Assembly: GCF_001456355.1 (NCBI RefSeq)
Contig: NZ_CP010271.1
Coordinates: 4,464,001-4,528,000 of the forward strand
DNA: 64,000 bases
Reading direction: 5' to 3'
DNA from: Mycobacteroides saopaulense
Lineage (GTDB): Bacteria > Actinomycetota > Actinomycetes > Mycobacteriales > Mycobacteriaceae
Part shown: in pieces, positions 1 to 11,012 of the stretch
Layout of the letters: every line of letters starts with the position of its first letter
Position numbering within the stretch: the stretch's first letter is position 1
The notes under the pieces: model-generated
Database searches by the model: none
What the model was told of the DNA's origin: nothing
The model's input: the letters and a program-made list of their open reading frames with translations, nothing else
Translations under genes and position numbers: made by a program

Positions 1-3000
1 AGGGAGGTGTTGATCGCGGCGATCAGGCGCATCGCGGACAGCGAGTCCCCACCTAGATCGAAGAACGAGTCATCGACTCCGACACGTTCACGCCCGAGGA
101 CGCGCGCATAGACATCGGCCAGGATCTGCTCTACCGGATTACCCGGAGCCCGGTAATGACCGGCATCGACGTAGTCCGGTGCGGGCAGCGCACGTCTGTC
201 GAGCTTGCCGTTGACGGTAAGCGGCACCGCGTCGATCACCATCACCGTGGCAGGCACCATATAGCCGGGAAGCCGCTCGGCCAGCTGTGTACGAATCCAG
301 CCGGGATCTACTGTGCCAGTGACGTAGCCGACCAGACGTGGTGTGCCGGGCCCGTCCTCGCGGGCGATCACGACGGCTTGAGTTACTCCGTCGAGTGCGG
401 CCAGCGCCGCCTGGATCTCGCCCAGTTCAACGCGGTACCCACGGATCTTGACTTGTTCGTCGGCCCGTCCCAGATACTGCAGTTGCCCATCGGCATCCCA
501 CCGCACCAGATCACCCGTGCGATACATGCGCGCGCCGGGACCACCGAACGGGCACGCCACAAACCTCGAGGACGTCAGCCCGCCTCTACGCCAATAGCCG
601 ATACCCACACCACGGCCGGCCACATACAACTCACCGACAACGCCCGGCTGTACCGGCCGCAGCCAGCCATCCAGGACGAACAACGCCGATCCCGGTGACG
701 GAACTCCAATCGACACCGGCGACCCTGCGGCCAGCGGTGTACTCATCGTCGCGTATACCGTGGCCTCGGTAGGACCGTAGGCGTTGATCATCATGCGCCC
801 ACGCGCCCAGCGGTCCACCAGCTCGGGCGGACAGGCTTCCCCCGCCACCACCAACGCCATTGATTCCAATCCCTCCGGCGCGATCATTCCTGCTGCCGAG
901 GGTGTTTGGCTCAACACACTGACGCGCCGCGCCATGAGCAATTCATGGAATTCATCGGGCGACGCCGCGATGGTCTCGGGTACTACCAGCAGCTCCGCTC
1001 CATGCAGCAGCGCACCGAAGATCTCCCACACCGAGACATCGAAGCTGTACGAGTGCCACTGCGTCCACACCTGCCCGGGTCCAGAAGGCACACTCTTGCC
1101 CAGCACACCAAACAACCCGGGAACGTTGCGATGCGCAATGGCAACGCCTTTCGGCACACCTGTGGTTCCCGAGGTGTAAATGATGTAAGCGATGTCATCA
1201 GGCGCCGGGCCCGGCAGGGTCGCGCTGGGCTGTGCCTCGATGGTCGGGGCATTGATATCGACGACGGTGAGACCGGGCCGGTCCAGGCGCGATCGGCGAT
1301 CGGCCGTGGTAACCGCAAGGATCGGATTCGCATCGGCCACCATGAACTCGATGCGGGCCGCCGGCAGCGCCGGGTCCACCGGTAGGTACGCCGCACCGGT
1401 TTTCAGCACCGCCAGAATGGCCACTATGGCCTCTGCCGACCTGGAAAACAGCAACGCCACAACCTCGCCCGGGCCTGCTCCCGCCGCGGACAACACGTGC
1501 GCGAACCGGGTAGCGGCCTCATCGAGTTCCCGATAGGTCATCGACGATCCGTCGACGGTCACCGCCGGAGCATCGGGCGTGCGTATCACCTGCTCGGCGA
1601 ACAAGACCGGAATCGACCTCGCCACATCGGGTTCGGCCAGACTCGTTCGATTGCTCCACGCGTCCAGATGTGAACGTGCGGCCTCGTCCAGCAGGTCGAT
1701 CGACGCCACCGGATTCTCCGGCGTGGCGATCATCGCCGACAGCACTGCCGTCATTCGTTCGAAGAGCGCCGCGACAGCTCCAGGGCCGAAGACCTCGGAG
1801 TCGTACTCGACGCGCAGGCCCAATTCGGGGCCCGGCAGGGCCTGCACCGCCAGTGGATAATGGTTGGATTCACGGAAATCGAACTCCGTGACGGTCAGAC
1901 CGTCGACTTCCAACCGTGTGGTTGCATCGATCGGATAGTTCTCGAACACCATGAGGGTGTCGAACAGCCTGTCCTGGCCGGTGATGCGGTGGATGTCGCT
2001 GAGCGCCAGGTGCTGATGCTCGAGGGTGTCGTTGTGCGTATTTTGCAACTGCCGCAACAGGTCCGCGGTGGTGGTGGTCGGTGTGAGAGTCGCGCGCACC
2101 GGGATGGTGTTGATCAGCAGGCCCACCATCGATTCCGCGCCGAGCACCTCGGCCGGTCGCCCCGAGACCGTGGTACCGAATGCGATATCGGACTGGCCGG
2201 TCAGCGAGCTCAGCAGCAGCGCCCAGGCCCCCTGCAGCACGATGCTGACCGTGGTCTGATGCGAGCGCGCCAGATCGCCAAGCGCCGCGGTGATCTCACT
2301 GGGCAGCTGGAATAGCTCAATTCCCCTGCACCCCGGCTTTTCTCGACCGATCGGAGCCACCAGGGTCGGGGTGTCCAAACCCGCCAACGCCGCGCGCCAC
2401 ACGCCATGAGCCGCATCGACATCTCGTTCGGCCAGCCAGCCGACAAAGCTTCGATACGACGGGGCCACGGGCAGCCGCTGCCCTGTCAGGCCGGCGAAGA
2501 TCTCCTGCAGCAAGATCGGCATCGACCAGCCGTCGAGCACGATGTGATGGGTCGTCAGCACAAACCGATACCGCTGGTCCGCAACACGAATGAGCATGGC
2601 CCGAATCGCGGATTGATTCGCCAGGTCACACACGGCGGCGCGTTCGTCGGCATGGAACTGCTCGATCTGCTTGTCGACATCCGGGCTGTCCACGTCCACT
2701 TCGATGTACTGCCACGGCACCGCGGGATCGGCGAGGATGACCTGTACCGGTACTTGGAACTGCTCGCAGAAACGGGCCGCCAAGTGAGGGTGCCGGGCAA
2801 CTACCGCCTGCACGGCGGCGCACAGTCGGTCCGGGTCCAGCGCTCCGCCCAACGCGATGCTCAGTTGCATCGCGTAGACGTCATCGGCACCCTGGGGCGC
2901 GCCCGCGTGATAGAGGAGTCCCTGCTGCAGAGGGGTCAGCGGCAGGATACCGGCAATGCGGTGCTGCTGGCTCAGCTCATCGATCTGCCCCTGACTGAGT

Positions 3001-6000
3001 ATCGCTGGGGCCACATCCGAGGGAGTCAATCCGCCTCCGCCCCTTCGCACATGGGCGCAGATTCCGGCCAGGGCATCGAACCACAGCTGGTTCAATCGGC
3101 TGACCTGATCCCGATCGAGCACCGATGACGCCCACGTCCAGTCGGCCTCCAGCCGTATGCCGGCATCGGTATCGAGGGCGGCGGCATTGAGCTCCAGGGT
3201 GTGTCCGAGAGGAGTAGGAACCATGCGGGCCGTGTGGGTCGCCGATGAGTCCTCGGGGTGCATCCGCCAGACATCACCGAAGATCCCACCGAGTCGTCCG
3301 AGGTAGTTGAATCCGATGGCGGGGTCGGTTTCGGGAAGATCCACCTCGGGATTCAGATAACGCAACAACCCATAGGTCAGGCCATCAGGCAGAGCCCGCA
3401 GCTGCTCCTTGGCATCCTTGATCACCGCACCCAAGGCCGCATCCCCGGCCACCACCTGCGTCCAACGCAACCCACCCACAGCCAACGACACCGGATACTT
3501 CGTGGTGAACCACCCCACCGTGCGCGACAAATCCACACCGCCATCGCCGGCCCCACCCAGCCGCGCCAACTCCTCCTGACGACCATGGCCTTCCACATCA
3601 ATCGCAATCGGGGCCGCGCCAGTTCCCAGGTGTTGTGCCCACGCCAAAGCAAAGGCAATCAAAAGAATCTCGTGTACGCCTGCGTGGAACGCCGCGGGCA
3701 CCTCACCGAGCAGCATCTGCGTGGTCTCGGTATCCAGCGACACCGACAGTCGCCCAGCGGTCTCATAGGTATCGAGCTCAACGTGCGCTGTCGGCAACAC
3801 CGCCGGGGTCGCCGACACCTGCCGCCACCGCTGGGCCTGCTCCACGATGCGAGCGGTTCGAGCCGCGTGAGACAGCAGTTCGGCCCACCTCTGGAACGAC
3901 GTACCCGCCGGTGCGAGAGCGACTGGTTGCCCGTCGCGGTGTTGTGCCCAAGAAACATTGATGTCTTCCAGGAGGATTCGCCAGGAGACGCCGTCGACGG
4001 CCAGGTGGTGCACAACCAGCACCAGCTGACTCGTCGATGCCACCCACAGCGCACTGAGCATCACCCCGGCCGCCGGATCCAACCGCGACCGCGCCGCCAC
4101 CACAGCCTCATCACCCAGCACATCCACCGTCTGCACACACCCAGCGGCATCCACCGACCCCGGCTCAGGAACCGTCAACAACCAGCCACCAACACCGTCA
4201 TCCTCAGCACGCAACCGCAACATCGCATGCCGATCAAGCAACGCCTGCAACAAGATGACCACCGCAGCCTCAGTCACCCCACCAGGAGCCTGCAACACCA
4301 CCGTCTGATTGAACTCACCAATCGGCCCCTCAATCCCCCTGAGCCACCGCATAATCGGCGTCGCAACCACCGAACCAACACCCTCATCAGCCGGCTCATC
4401 TACGCCACGGGACGCCGCGACCACGTGTGCCAGTCTCGCCACTGTCTGCTGCACGAAGATGTCGCGGGGGCGGCACACCAATCCCGCCATACGCATTGCC
4501 GAAGAGACCTGCATCGCAAGGATGCTGTCCCCGCCCAGCTCGAAGAACGAGTCGTCGACACCAACACGTTCTAGGCCCAACACCTGCGCATAGATGCCTG
4601 CCAGGATCTCCTCGATGCCGCTCGACGGGGCGCGGTAATGATCCAGGCTCTGGTATTCCGGCGCCGGCAGCGCCTTCCTGTCGAGTTTTCCATTGACGGT
4701 CAACGGCATCGCCGCCAGGACCACAATCGCCGCCGGCACCATGTACGACGGCAGAGCACCGGCGAGAACGGCGCGCAGCTCCACCGGGTCGGCCGCCCCG
4801 GTGACATAGCCGACCAATCGCTTGTCGCCGGCACGATCCTCTCGGGCGATCACCGCCGCCTGCTCGACCCCGTCCAGAGCCATCAACGCCGACTGGATCT
4901 CACCGAGCTCGATGCGATGGCCCCGGATCTTGACCTGCTCATCTCCGCGGCCCACATACCGCAGCTGACCGTCGGGCCCCCAGCACACGAGGTCGCCCGT
5001 GCGATACATCCGCGTTCCACGTCCGCCGAAGGGACAGGCCACAAATCTCGTCGAGGTCAGCGGTGCTCGGCCCACATAGCCATAACCCAAACCCGCACCG
5101 GCCACATACAACTCGCCGACCACACCGGCAGACACCGGGCGTAACCAGTCATCGAGCACGAAGAAGCCCAGATCTGCCAACGGCACCCCGATCGGACTGG
5201 CGGAGCTATCCAGATCGGCGGCGACGATCTCACGGAACGAGGCATGCACCGTCGTCTCGGTAATCCCATACATATTGATCAAACGTGGAGATCCCGGATG
5301 ATCGGTCAACCATGGCCGGAGTCGCGCCGGCTCCAAGGCCTCCCCGCCGAACACCACCACCTCCAGACCCAGCTGTCCGAGCGGCTCAACAGCCAGCGCG
5401 TCCACGGTCTGCAGCGCATAGAACGCCGACGGCGTCTGACTCAGCACACTGACGCGTTCGCGCCTGAGTAGAGCGTGGAGCTCTTCGGGGGCTCGCGTGA
5501 CGGCCTCGGGAACCACGACCAGACGTCCACCGTGGAGCAGGGCGCCGAAGATCTCCCATACCGAATAGTCAAATGCCAGTGAGTGACACTGCGACCACGC
5601 CTGACCCGCCGAAAGCTCCACATCGGCGTCGATTGCCTCCAGCAGATGCGTGACGTTATGGTGCGCAATGGCCACGCCTTTCGGTGCACCGGTGGTGCCC
5701 GAGGTGTAAATCATGTAAGCGACGTCATCGGGGTCTGGCGTCGTCGGCAAGGCCGAACTCGGGCTGCCGTACACGGCACGATCGGCAATGTCGATCACCG
5801 TCAATCCACATCCAGACAGTCGATCTGCCAGCTCGTCGGTGGTCACCGCGACAACCGGCTCGGCGTCGGACAGCACGAACTCCAGCCGCGCATCGGGCAC
5901 CGAGGGATCGATCGGCACATACGCCGCACCGGTCTTCAGCACACCCATGATGGCCACGACAGCCTCGATCGACCGGGAGAAAAGCAACGCCACCCGCTCC

Positions 6001-7526
6001 CCCGGACCCGCTCCGCATCCGATAAGCAAGTGTGCCAGCCGATTCGACGCCTCATCCAGCCCGCGATACGTGATCGCACTGTCACCGAAACTGACCGCGA
6101 CGGCATCTGGTGCCGAGACCGCCCATTCACCGAAAGCCTCCGGAATCGAACGTGCCCGGGGCATGGGCCGAATCAATGCATCCTGATTACTCCAGGCGTC
6201 CAACTGTGGGCATTCGGCCTCATCGCGAACGGGAACCGCCCCCAGCGGTCGGCCCGGATCCGCGGTCATCGCCGACAACAGCCGCTCGAACCGGTCCGCC
6301 AGCGCCCTGGCGTCGCAGTCGACGAACAACTCCCCGACACCCGATGTGCTCAGGAAGAGCTCCTCGCCGTTCTTGATGAAGACCACACCAAACTGATCCA
6401 CGAGGCCCGTGTGCGTCACGGTCCCCGAACCCGCAGCGCCGGCGAAATCCGCCAGGCGGGTCGTGGGGATGAAGTTGATGGCTGCACGATGCGACACCCG
6501 TCCGCCGCGCTGGAAGCCGATCACGCTCTCAATGGCACGCAATGGAAAGCGCTGGTGCCGCAGTGCTTCCCGTATTCGCATATCAACATGTCCACAAAAG
6601 TCGGCCACCGTGGTAGCCGAAGACATTGCAAACCTCAACGGCACAACACCGGAACTCATGCCGGGAACCAACAGTGCCTCGGGGCGTACCCGCCGGCTCA
6701 CCGGGAAATCGAGCACAACGTCCCGTCCGCCAACCTCACCGTGCACCAGTAGCGCGCATGCCGCGGTGATCACCGCGGCACGGCGCACCCCCAGAGCCTG
6801 GGAGAGCTCGCGAGTCCTGGCGACAATGCAAGGATCCAACTGGATTGGCGCGGAAGGCTCGTATGTGCCCACCCGGCCTGTGGCGATGGGCCCCGAGCTG
6901 TGTCGCGATTCAGACTCTACGGGACCATAATTGGCCCAGTAGGACTCGTCCTCGGTGTAGTCATCGGACACCTCATACTCAGCCTCGCAGTCGATGAGGT
7001 CTCGCAACGATCCGAAGATGGGCGGCGGCACCGGCGCATCCGTGGCAAGTGCCGAGTAGACGGCCGCAATCCGATGACACAGAAGTCCCATGCCTATTCC
7101 GTCTGTCGCGATGTGGTGACAGCACACGAAAAAGTAGAAATCGTCGGGCCGCACCTGCATCAACGCAAACTTGAACAATGGGCCGTCCAGGGGCATGGGC
7201 GCCCGTTGGATCGAAGCCGCTATCCGATAGGCATCACCCATCGGATCCGAGGAACCCGACAAGTCATGGCGTGCGAGTTCGACATCCGGGTGATCGACCA
7301 CCGTCTGGAAAATTTGGCCGTCGAGTTCAGAAAAAGCAGCTCGCAGCGGTTCGGCTTCGTGCACCACCTGACGCACCGCCCGCTCGAGTACGCCGTGCTC
7401 GATGGCGCCGTCGATTCGGCCCAGCATGCCCAGATGCCACTTGGCGTCCGAACCACCAGCTTCCTCGGCGAGCCAGATGTCCAGCTGGCCCCGCGTAAGC
7501 GGAAGCGCCCCATGATCACATTCCAT
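1..7526 (-). CDS. Non-ribosomal peptide synthetase, Mps1-like, C-A-T-E-C-A-T (3' end beyond window)
   Basis: Large modular NRPS; about 2,508 residues are visible and the C-terminus lies outside the window. Domains in order: condensation C1 (about 8-440, HHIATDG at 137), adenylation A1 (about 460-960, [10 protein letters not shown] at 608), carrier T1 (Ser1001 in GGDS), epimerization E (about 1045-1490, [10 protein letters not shown] at 1173, NYLGR near its end), C2 (about 1500-1930, HHIVLDG at 1660), A2 (about 1955-2440, [10 protein letters not shown] at 2118) and T2 (Ser2495). Aligned to GrsA, the nine pocket positions I can read are DYWSVGMVH in A1, close to threonine codes, and DVWSVAAVY in A2, not assignable by eye. 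A condensation domain at the very N-terminus fits loading of an acyl chain, and the E domain predicts a D residue at position 1. ATG at 7526 follows a GGGTGGGG ribosome binding site, 17 bases after mbtH. The layout matches Mps1 of glycopeptidolipid synthesis, but the A1 code differs from the D-Phe expected there. Confidence 0.95.
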   Translation of the reverse strand, partial: MECDHGALPLTRGQLDIWLAEEAGGSDAKWHLGMLGRIDGAIEHGVLERAVRQVVHEAEPLRAAFSELDGQIFQTVVDHPDVELARHDLSGSSDPMGDAYRIAASIQRAPMPLDGPLFKFALMQVRPDDFYFFVCCHHIATDGIGMGLLCHRIAAVYSALATDAPVPPPIFGSLRDLIDCEAEYEVSDDYTEDESYWANYGPVESESRHSSGPIATGRVGTYEPSAPIQLDPCIVARTRELSQALGVRRAAVITAACALLVHGEVGGRDVVLDFPVSRRVRPEALLVPGMSSGVVPLRFAMSSATTVADFCGHVDMRIREALRHQRFPLRAIESVIGFQRGGRVSHRAAINFIPTTRLADFAGAAGSGTVTHTGLVDQFGVVFIKNGEELFLSTSGVGELFVDCDARALADRFERLLSAMTADPGRPLGAVPVRDEAECPQLDAWSNQDALIRPMPRARSIPEAFGEWAVSAPDAVAVSFGDSAITYRGLDEASNRLAHLLIGCGAGPGERVALLFSRSIEAVVAIMGVLKTGAAYVPIDPSVPDARLEFVLSDAEPVVAVTTDELADRLSGCGLTVIDIADRAVYGSPSSALPTTPDPDDVAYMIYTSGTTGAPKGVAIAHHNVTHLLEAIDADVELSAGQAWSQCHSLAFDYSVWEIFGALLHGGRLVVVPEAVTRAPEELHALLRRERVSVLSQTPSAFYALQTVDALAVEPLGQLGLEVVVFGGEALEPARLRPWLTDHPGSPRLINMYGITETTVHASFREIVAADLDSSASPIGVPLADLGFFVLDDWLRPVSAGVVGELYVAGAGLGYGYVGRAPLTSTRFVACPFGGRGTRMYRTGDLVCWGPDGQLRYVGRGDEQVKIRGHRIELGEIQSALMALDGVEQAAVIAREDRAGDKRLVGYVTGAADPVELRAVLAGALPSYMVPAAIVVLAAMPLTVNGKLDRKALPAPEYQSLDHYRAPSSGIEEILAGIYAQVLGLERVGVDDSFFELGGDSILAMQVSSAMRMAGLVCRPRDIFVQQTVARLAHVVAASRGVDEPADEGVGSVVATPIMRWLRGIEGPIGEFNQTVVLQAPGGVTEAAVVILLQALLDRHAMLRLRAEDDGVGGWLLTVPEPGSVDAAGCVQTVDVLGDEAVVAARSRLDPAAGVMLSALWVASTSQLVLVVHHLAVDGVSWRILLEDINVSWAQHRDGQPVALAPAGTSFQRWAELLSHAARTARIVEQAQRWRQVSATPAVLPTAHVELDTYETAGRLSVSLDTETTQMLLGEVPAAFHAGVHEILLIAFALAWAQHLGTGAAPIAIDVEGHGRQEELARLGGAGDGGVDLSRTVGWFTTKYPVSLAVGGLRWTQVVAGDAALGAVIKDAKEQLRALPDGLTYGLLRYLNPEVDLPETDPAIGFNYLGRLGGIFGDVWRMHPEDSSATHTARMVPTPLGHTLELNAAALDTDAGIRLEADWTWASSVLDRDQVSRLNQLWFDALAGICAHVRRGGGGLTPSDVAPAILSQGQIDELSQQHRIAGILPLTPLQQGLLYHAGAPQGADDVYAMQLSIALGGALDPDRLCAAVQAVVARHPHLAARFCEQFQVPVQVILADPAVPWQYIEVDVDSPDVDKQIEQFHADERAAVCDLANQSAIRAMLIRVADQRYRFVLTTHHIVLDGWSMPILLQEIFAGLTGQRLPVAPSYRSFVGWLAERDVDAAHGVWRAALAGLDTPTLVAPIGREKPGCRGIELFQLPSEITAALGDLARSHQTTVSIVLQGAWALLLSSLTGQSDIAFGTTVSGRPAEVLGAESMVGLLINTIPVRATLTPTTTTADLLRQLQNTHNDTLEHQHLALSDIHRITGQDRLFDTLMVFENYPIDATTRLEVDGLTVTEFDFRESNHYPLAVQALPGPELGLRVEYDSEVFGPGAVAALFERMTAVLSAMIATPENPVASIDLLDEAARSHLDAWSNRTSLAEPDVARSIPVLFAEQVIRTPDAPAVTVDGSSMTYRELDEAATRFAHVLSAAGAGPGEVVALLFSRSAEAIVAILAVLKTGAAYLPVDPALPAARIEFMVADANPILAVTTADRRSRLDRPGLTVVDINAPTIEAQPSATLPGPAPDDIAYIIYTSGTTGVPKGVAIAHRNVPGLFGVLGKSVPSGPGQVWTQWHSYSFDVSVWEIFGALLHGAELLVVPETIAASPDEFHELLMARRVSVLSQTPSAAGMIAPEGLESMALVVAGEACPPELVDRWARGRMMINAYGPTEATVYATMSTPLAAGSPVSIGVPSPGSALFVLDGWLRPVQPGVVGELYVAGRGVGIGYWRRGGLTSSRFVACPFGGPGARMYRTGDLVRWDADGQLQYLGRADEQVKIRGYRVELGEIQAALAALDGVTQAVVIAREDGPGTPRLVGYVTGTVDPGWIRTQLAERLPGYMVPATVMVIDAVPLTVNGKLDRRALPAPDYVDAGHYRAPGNPVEQILADVYARVLGRERVGVDDSFFDLGGDSLSAMRLIAAINTS

Positions 7527-7543
7527 TGGTCCCCACCCGCTGC

Positions 7544-7774
7544 CTATTGGCCAACAGTCCGACCCTGTGCCACCCTCTCGCGCAGACTCTTTGGCCGAAT
7601 GTCGACCCAATGCTGCTCAATGTTTTCGAGGCACGCGGCGCGGTCTGCTGCGCCGAAAGCCACTCGCCAACCGGCCGGAACATCGACAAACGCAGGCCAC
7701 AAGCTGTGCTGCTCTTCATCGTTGACCAAAACGAAAAAGCTGCCATTGTCGTCGTCAAATGGATTGATGCTCAA
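7544..7774 (-). CDS. mbtH: MbtH-like NRPS accessory protein
   Basis: Small protein of about 76 residues that binds adenylation domains and keeps them soluble and active. The family signature is clear: an N-terminal NPFDD segment, SLWPAF, PAGW near the middle and a C-terminal DIRPKSLR. I place the start at TTG 7774 because the family begins at SINPFDD and GGGAG lies five bases upstream; an upstream ATG at 7798 would add eight residues with no counterpart in the family. It is the first gene of the NRPS transcription unit, 17 bases before the synthetase start, so it almost certainly serves that enzyme. Confidence 0.93.
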   Translation of the reverse strand: MSINPFDDDNGSFFVLVNDEEQHSLWPAFVDVPAGWRVAFGAADRAACLENIEQHWVDIRPKSLRERVAQGRTVGQ

Positions 7775-8311
7775 CAGTTCTCCCGAAACCATCCACACAA
7801 GATAGGTGGAACCTGTTCTAAAACTAACCGAGAAAACGTCGCCGGTGCGCGTTTTTAGAGAAATCGCTAATACTTGCTACCGGTCAGTCACAACGTCGCG
7901 GCGACAGCTGGGATTGCCCGGAGCGACCGCCTCGATGAGGCGAAATTGGCTGCTAGTCGTAACCAAACCAGGCGTGAACAGCTCTACGCTGTGGTCGCGA
8001 CACAGGCGGGTCCGGTTGTCTCATAGTTTGCTGTAAGGTTCGTGGCACGCATCCTTCTGCAGTCGACGAGGTACCGGACGTGACCAGATTCCGCCGGTGG
8101 CGACAACGCACCATGCGACCAACCGGGGAAGCATCGGCCATACGCCCAACCACCGAAAGTGCCTGCGCGCACGGTTGAACAGCCGTACGGTTGACGGGCA
8201 CCGTAACGCCTCGGGACGAGTTATCTTTCGCGACAGGCAAACTCGTCTCCGCCGCCGCCGGGGCCATCTATATGTGAGCTGTAACATCATCTAGCCTTAG
8301 GATCACGCATA
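7775..8311. promoter_or_regulatory. Divergent intergenic region between mbtH-NRPS and P450
   Basis: About 540 bases separate the minus-strand mbtH-NRPS unit from the plus-strand P450 gene, so both promoters must lie here. The stretch next to mbtH (7805-7875) is more AT-rich than its surroundings. I found no convincing coding region and no clear repeat or known operator. The short open frames here lack ribosome binding sites and resemble no protein I know. Confidence 0.5.
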
Positions 8312-9715
8312 GTGAGCAAAACAGCGAAACTCGCACTGCCTCCCGGACCTCCACTCCCTTTGGCGGTGCAGTCCGTATTGATGGCAAGCTACGGCCTACG
8401 CTTTCTGGCCGGCTGCCAGCGCCGCTACGGCAACGTGTTCACGCTACGTATTCCCCTGTCGGGCAAGGTTGTCTACCTTGCAGACCCCGCCGATATCAAG
8501 ACCGTGTATGCCGGCGATCCGAAAGTCTTCCATTCCGGAGAGGCACACTGGTTCTTTCGTGGCCTGCTCGGCGACAGCTCGCTATTCGTGCTCGACGAGG
8601 AAGAGCACCATGACCAGCGCCGCCTACTCATGCCCGCCTTTCATCGCGATGCCGTCGCACACCAGGCCGCCCAGATGGCGGCGATCGCGGCCGCAAACAT
8701 AGCCGAATGGCCGGTAGGCGAAAACTTTTCCGTTGCTCCCAGGACGACTGACATCACGCTCGAGGTAATCCTGCGAACTGTCATCGGTGCTTCCGATCCG
8801 ACGCGGCTGGCCGCGCTCCGCAAGGTGGTGCCACGCCTGCTCTACATGAAGCCGTGGGAAACGCCGGCGATCACCAATCCCGGCCTGCGACGCTATCTGC
8901 CGTGGCAGGGCGTCGGTCGGCGCATGGCAGAGACCGACGCCCTGCTCTACGCCGAGATCGCGGAACGGCGCGCCGATCCAAACCTGGCAGAGCGCACCGA
9001 CGTACTGGCCATGCTGGTCCGCGCCACGGATGACAACGGCCGCACAATGTCCGACCAAGAACTACGTGATCACCTCTTGACCTCTATCGCGGCCGGGCAC
9101 GAAACCACCGCCACCGCGCTGTCCTGGGTATTGGAGCGCCTGACCCGTCACCCGGCAGCACTTGTCAAAGCCGTGCAGGCCGCCGACGCCAGTGCGGAGG
9201 GAGATCCGTCCGGCGATGAATACCTCGATGCGGTCATGAAGGAGACCCTGCGTATCCGACCGGTCATCTTCAGCTCGGGCAGGGTCCTCAAGGCACCCGT
9301 CGAGGTGGGTGGGTACCGATTGCCTGCCGGGATCATGGTCGATCCGGCGATCGGGCTCGTGCATGCCAGCGCCGCTGTGTATCGGGATCCGGACCGATTC
9401 GATCCAGACCGTATGCTCGGCACCACACTGAGCCCGACGACATGGCTGCCATTCGGCGGCGGCAATCGCCGTTGTCTCGGTGCCACTTTCGCCATGGTCG
9501 AGATTCGGGTCGTGTTGCGCGAGATCCTTCGGCGCGTCGAGCTGGACACCACCACAGCGCCCGATGAAAAGCAGCAGGCCAAGCACGTCACCTTCGTTCC
9601 ACATCGCGGCGGCGTCATCCGAGTTCGGACGGTCAGAGATTGTCCACCCGCGATCGCACCGACATGCCCGGCAGGTGCCCAAGGCGCCGCCCGTGCGCCC
9701 GACACACGGCGTTAG
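8312..9715 (+). CDS. Cytochrome P450
   Basis: A 467-residue heme monooxygenase. All three core P450 signatures are present: the I-helix oxygen-binding AGHETT (near 262), the K-helix ExxR in KETLR (near 310), and the heme loop FGGGNRRCLGA with the thiolate Cys near 388. An N-terminal LPPGPPLP segment resembles the proline-rich entry of the CYP135/CYP138-type mycobacterial P450s. No membrane anchor is obvious. The GTG start is preceded by a weak ribosome binding site. It is transcribed away from the NRPS and converges on the glycosyltransferases, so by context it may hydroxylate the acyl chain or peptide of the lipopeptide. The substrate is not visible in the sequence. The last 30 or so residues, rich in Ala and Pro, look like a non-conserved tail. 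Confidence 0.93.
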   Translation: MSKTAKLALPPGPPLPLAVQSVLMASYGLRFLAGCQRRYGNVFTLRIPLSGKVVYLADPADIKTVYAGDPKVFHSGEAHWFFRGLLGDSSLFVLDEEEHHDQRRLLMPAFHRDAVAHQAAQMAAIAAANIAEWPVGENFSVAPRTTDITLEVILRTVIGASDPTRLAALRKVVPRLLYMKPWETPAITNPGLRRYLPWQGVGRRMAETDALLYAEIAERRADPNLAERTDVLAMLVRATDDNGRTMSDQELRDHLLTSIAAGHETTATALSWVLERLTRHPAALVKAVQAADASAEGDPSGDEYLDAVMKETLRIRPVIFSSGRVLKAPVEVGGYRLPAGIMVDPAIGLVHASAAVYRDPDRFDPDRMLGTTLSPTTWLPFGGGNRRCLGATFAMVEIRVVLREILRRVELDTTTAPDEKQQAKHVTFVPHRGGVIRVRTVRDCPPAIAPTCPAGAQGAARAPDTRR

Positions 9716-9732
9716 CGGACGTTTCGGGCTGA

Positions 9733-10998
9733 TCAACCGCGACGGCGGCTGGCCAAGTGTTCTACGAGATCAACTGTGGTCGAGATGCTTTCGGCGGGTT
9801 TGGTCATGCGGGTTGCCACCTCGCGGGCCCTGGCGACACATTGCGGATCGAGAATGGTGCGCAGATCGGCGACCAGAGACTTCTGCGTGGTCGCCGAAAA
9901 ACGCCGGGCAGTACCCACTTTGAGTCGCTTCACCCGCGCGCCCCACAAGGTCTGATCCAGGTCCGTAGAAAGGACCAACGTAGGCACCCCCGCACGCATG
10001 CTCGCCGCGGTGGTACCAGCTCCGCCATGGTGCACCACGGCGCGGCAGACCGGGAAGGCAGCCGAATAGTTCATCTCATTCACCACTTTGAGATGCCCAC
10101 TATCAGGCATACGGCCGAAGTCAGATCCGGCCGAGCACACCAAGGCTCGCTCACCCAGCTGGTCACAGGCACCACTGATCATGGCGAGGGTCTCCGCAGC
10201 GGATTCGACCGGCAAGCTTCCAAATCCGAAGAAGACGGGGGGAGTACCCGCGGCTATCCAGGACGCCACCTCGTCATCGGAATCCGTTGGCAAATCCAAT
10301 GTCAACGCACCCACAAACGGCCGCCGAGGTGCGAACCGGGCCCATTCGGTCGCCAAACCGGGGAAGCAGACCGCGTCGTAGGCCTGGATCTCCAGCGCAC
10401 CACGTTCGGTAATCCGCCACGGCGAAGGCCGGGCGGCCTTCGCCAGCGCAAGTTCACCGCGCTGCACCCGCTCGACCTTCTTCGCGTTCTGCCAGGCCAG
10501 CCACTCCCCTGCCGTCATCGCCGCACGGCCCAGCGGGGCAGGCAGAAACGGTAGGAACCGACCATTGGCACGTAGCGGGAAGAAATGCAGCGTGGCCAGC
10601 GGAATGTCATAGTACTCCGCGACATTGCCCGCAGCATCCTCGAAGTTGACTCCCGTGAAGAGCAAGTCGGCCCCGTCGGCCAGCGACGTCAACGTGGCGA
10701 CGATGTCCTTCCAACATTGCACAAAGGGCTCCACCACTTCGCGCCGCATCTCGATCAGATCCCGGACCTTCCAGAAATTCCGGAAGAAGTGCGTCCAGAA
10801 ATCACGATGCGCATCCAGCACATGCTGCAGATCCGGGCCGTAGGGCACGGCTACCGGCCCGGCGGCCTCGACAAACCCCAGCAGGTCAGGTGGGACGGCC
10901 ATACACACATCGTGGCCGCGTCGCAGTAGCTCCCGGCCCACGGCCACGCACGGCTCGATATCGCCGCGGGTCCCATAACTTGCCAAAACAAACTTCAT
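9733..10998 (-). CDS. GT1-family glycosyltransferase (second of tandem pair)
   Basis: A 421-residue UDP/TDP-sugar glycosyltransferase of the GT1 (GT-B fold) type found in glycopeptidolipid loci. It begins MKFVLASYGTRGDIEP, the usual N-terminal acceptor-side motif, and carries the C-terminal donor-binding motif HHGGAGTT near 323. The start at 10998 lies 14 bases after the stop of the upstream paralog, with AGGAT as ribosome binding site; a longer in-frame extension would overlap that gene and shows no family similarity. The donor half is almost identical in DNA to the neighbouring gene while the N-terminal half has diverged. This suggests the same sugar donor and a different acceptor position. 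Confidence 0.92.
   Translation of the reverse strand: MKFVLASYGTRGDIEPCVAVGRELLRRGHDVCMAVPPDLLGFVEAAGPVAVPYGPDLQHVLDAHRDFWTHFFRNFWKVRDLIEMRREVVEPFVQCWKDIVATLTSLADGADLLFTGVNFEDAAGNVAEYYDIPLATLHFFPLRANGRFLPFLPAPLGRAAMTAGEWLAWQNAKKVERVQRGELALAKAARPSPWRITERGALEIQAYDAVCFPGLATEWARFAPRRPFVGALTLDLPTDSDDEVASWIAAGTPPVFFGFGSLPVESAAETLAMISGACDQLGERALVCSAGSDFGRMPDSGHLKVVNEMNYSAAFPVCRAVVHHGGAGTTAASMRAGVPTLVLSTDLDQTLWGARVKRLKVGTARRFSATTQKSLVADLRTILDPQCVARAREVATRMTKPAESISTTVDLVEHLASRRRG
9787..10307. repeat. Direct repeat copy 1, glycosyltransferase 3' half (pairs with 11070-11590)
   Basis: Compared at a constant offset of 1,283 bases with the neighbouring gene. Bases 9787-10065 are identical over 279 positions, 10135-10214 over 80 positions and 10251 to about 10305 over some 55 positions. 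The segments between are clearly diverged but free of indels. Blocks of identity alternating with divergence are the pattern expected from gene conversion rather than uniform ageing of a duplication. Confidence 0.9.
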
Positions 10999-11012
10999 CG
11001 CAAATCCTGCGA

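Noticed and set aside
156..7505. Many plus-strand open frames opposite the NRPS
   Set aside because: They are antisense shadows; the minus strand is one continuous frame with all NRPS motifs in order.
1..7526. Naming the NRPS mps1 outright
   Set aside because: Architecture fits, but the A1 code differs from the Phe expected and only part of the protein is visible.
7953..8267. A 104-codon minus-strand frame in the mbtH-P450 intergenic region
   Set aside because: No ribosome binding site, no recognised domain, and it fills a region that must hold two promoters.
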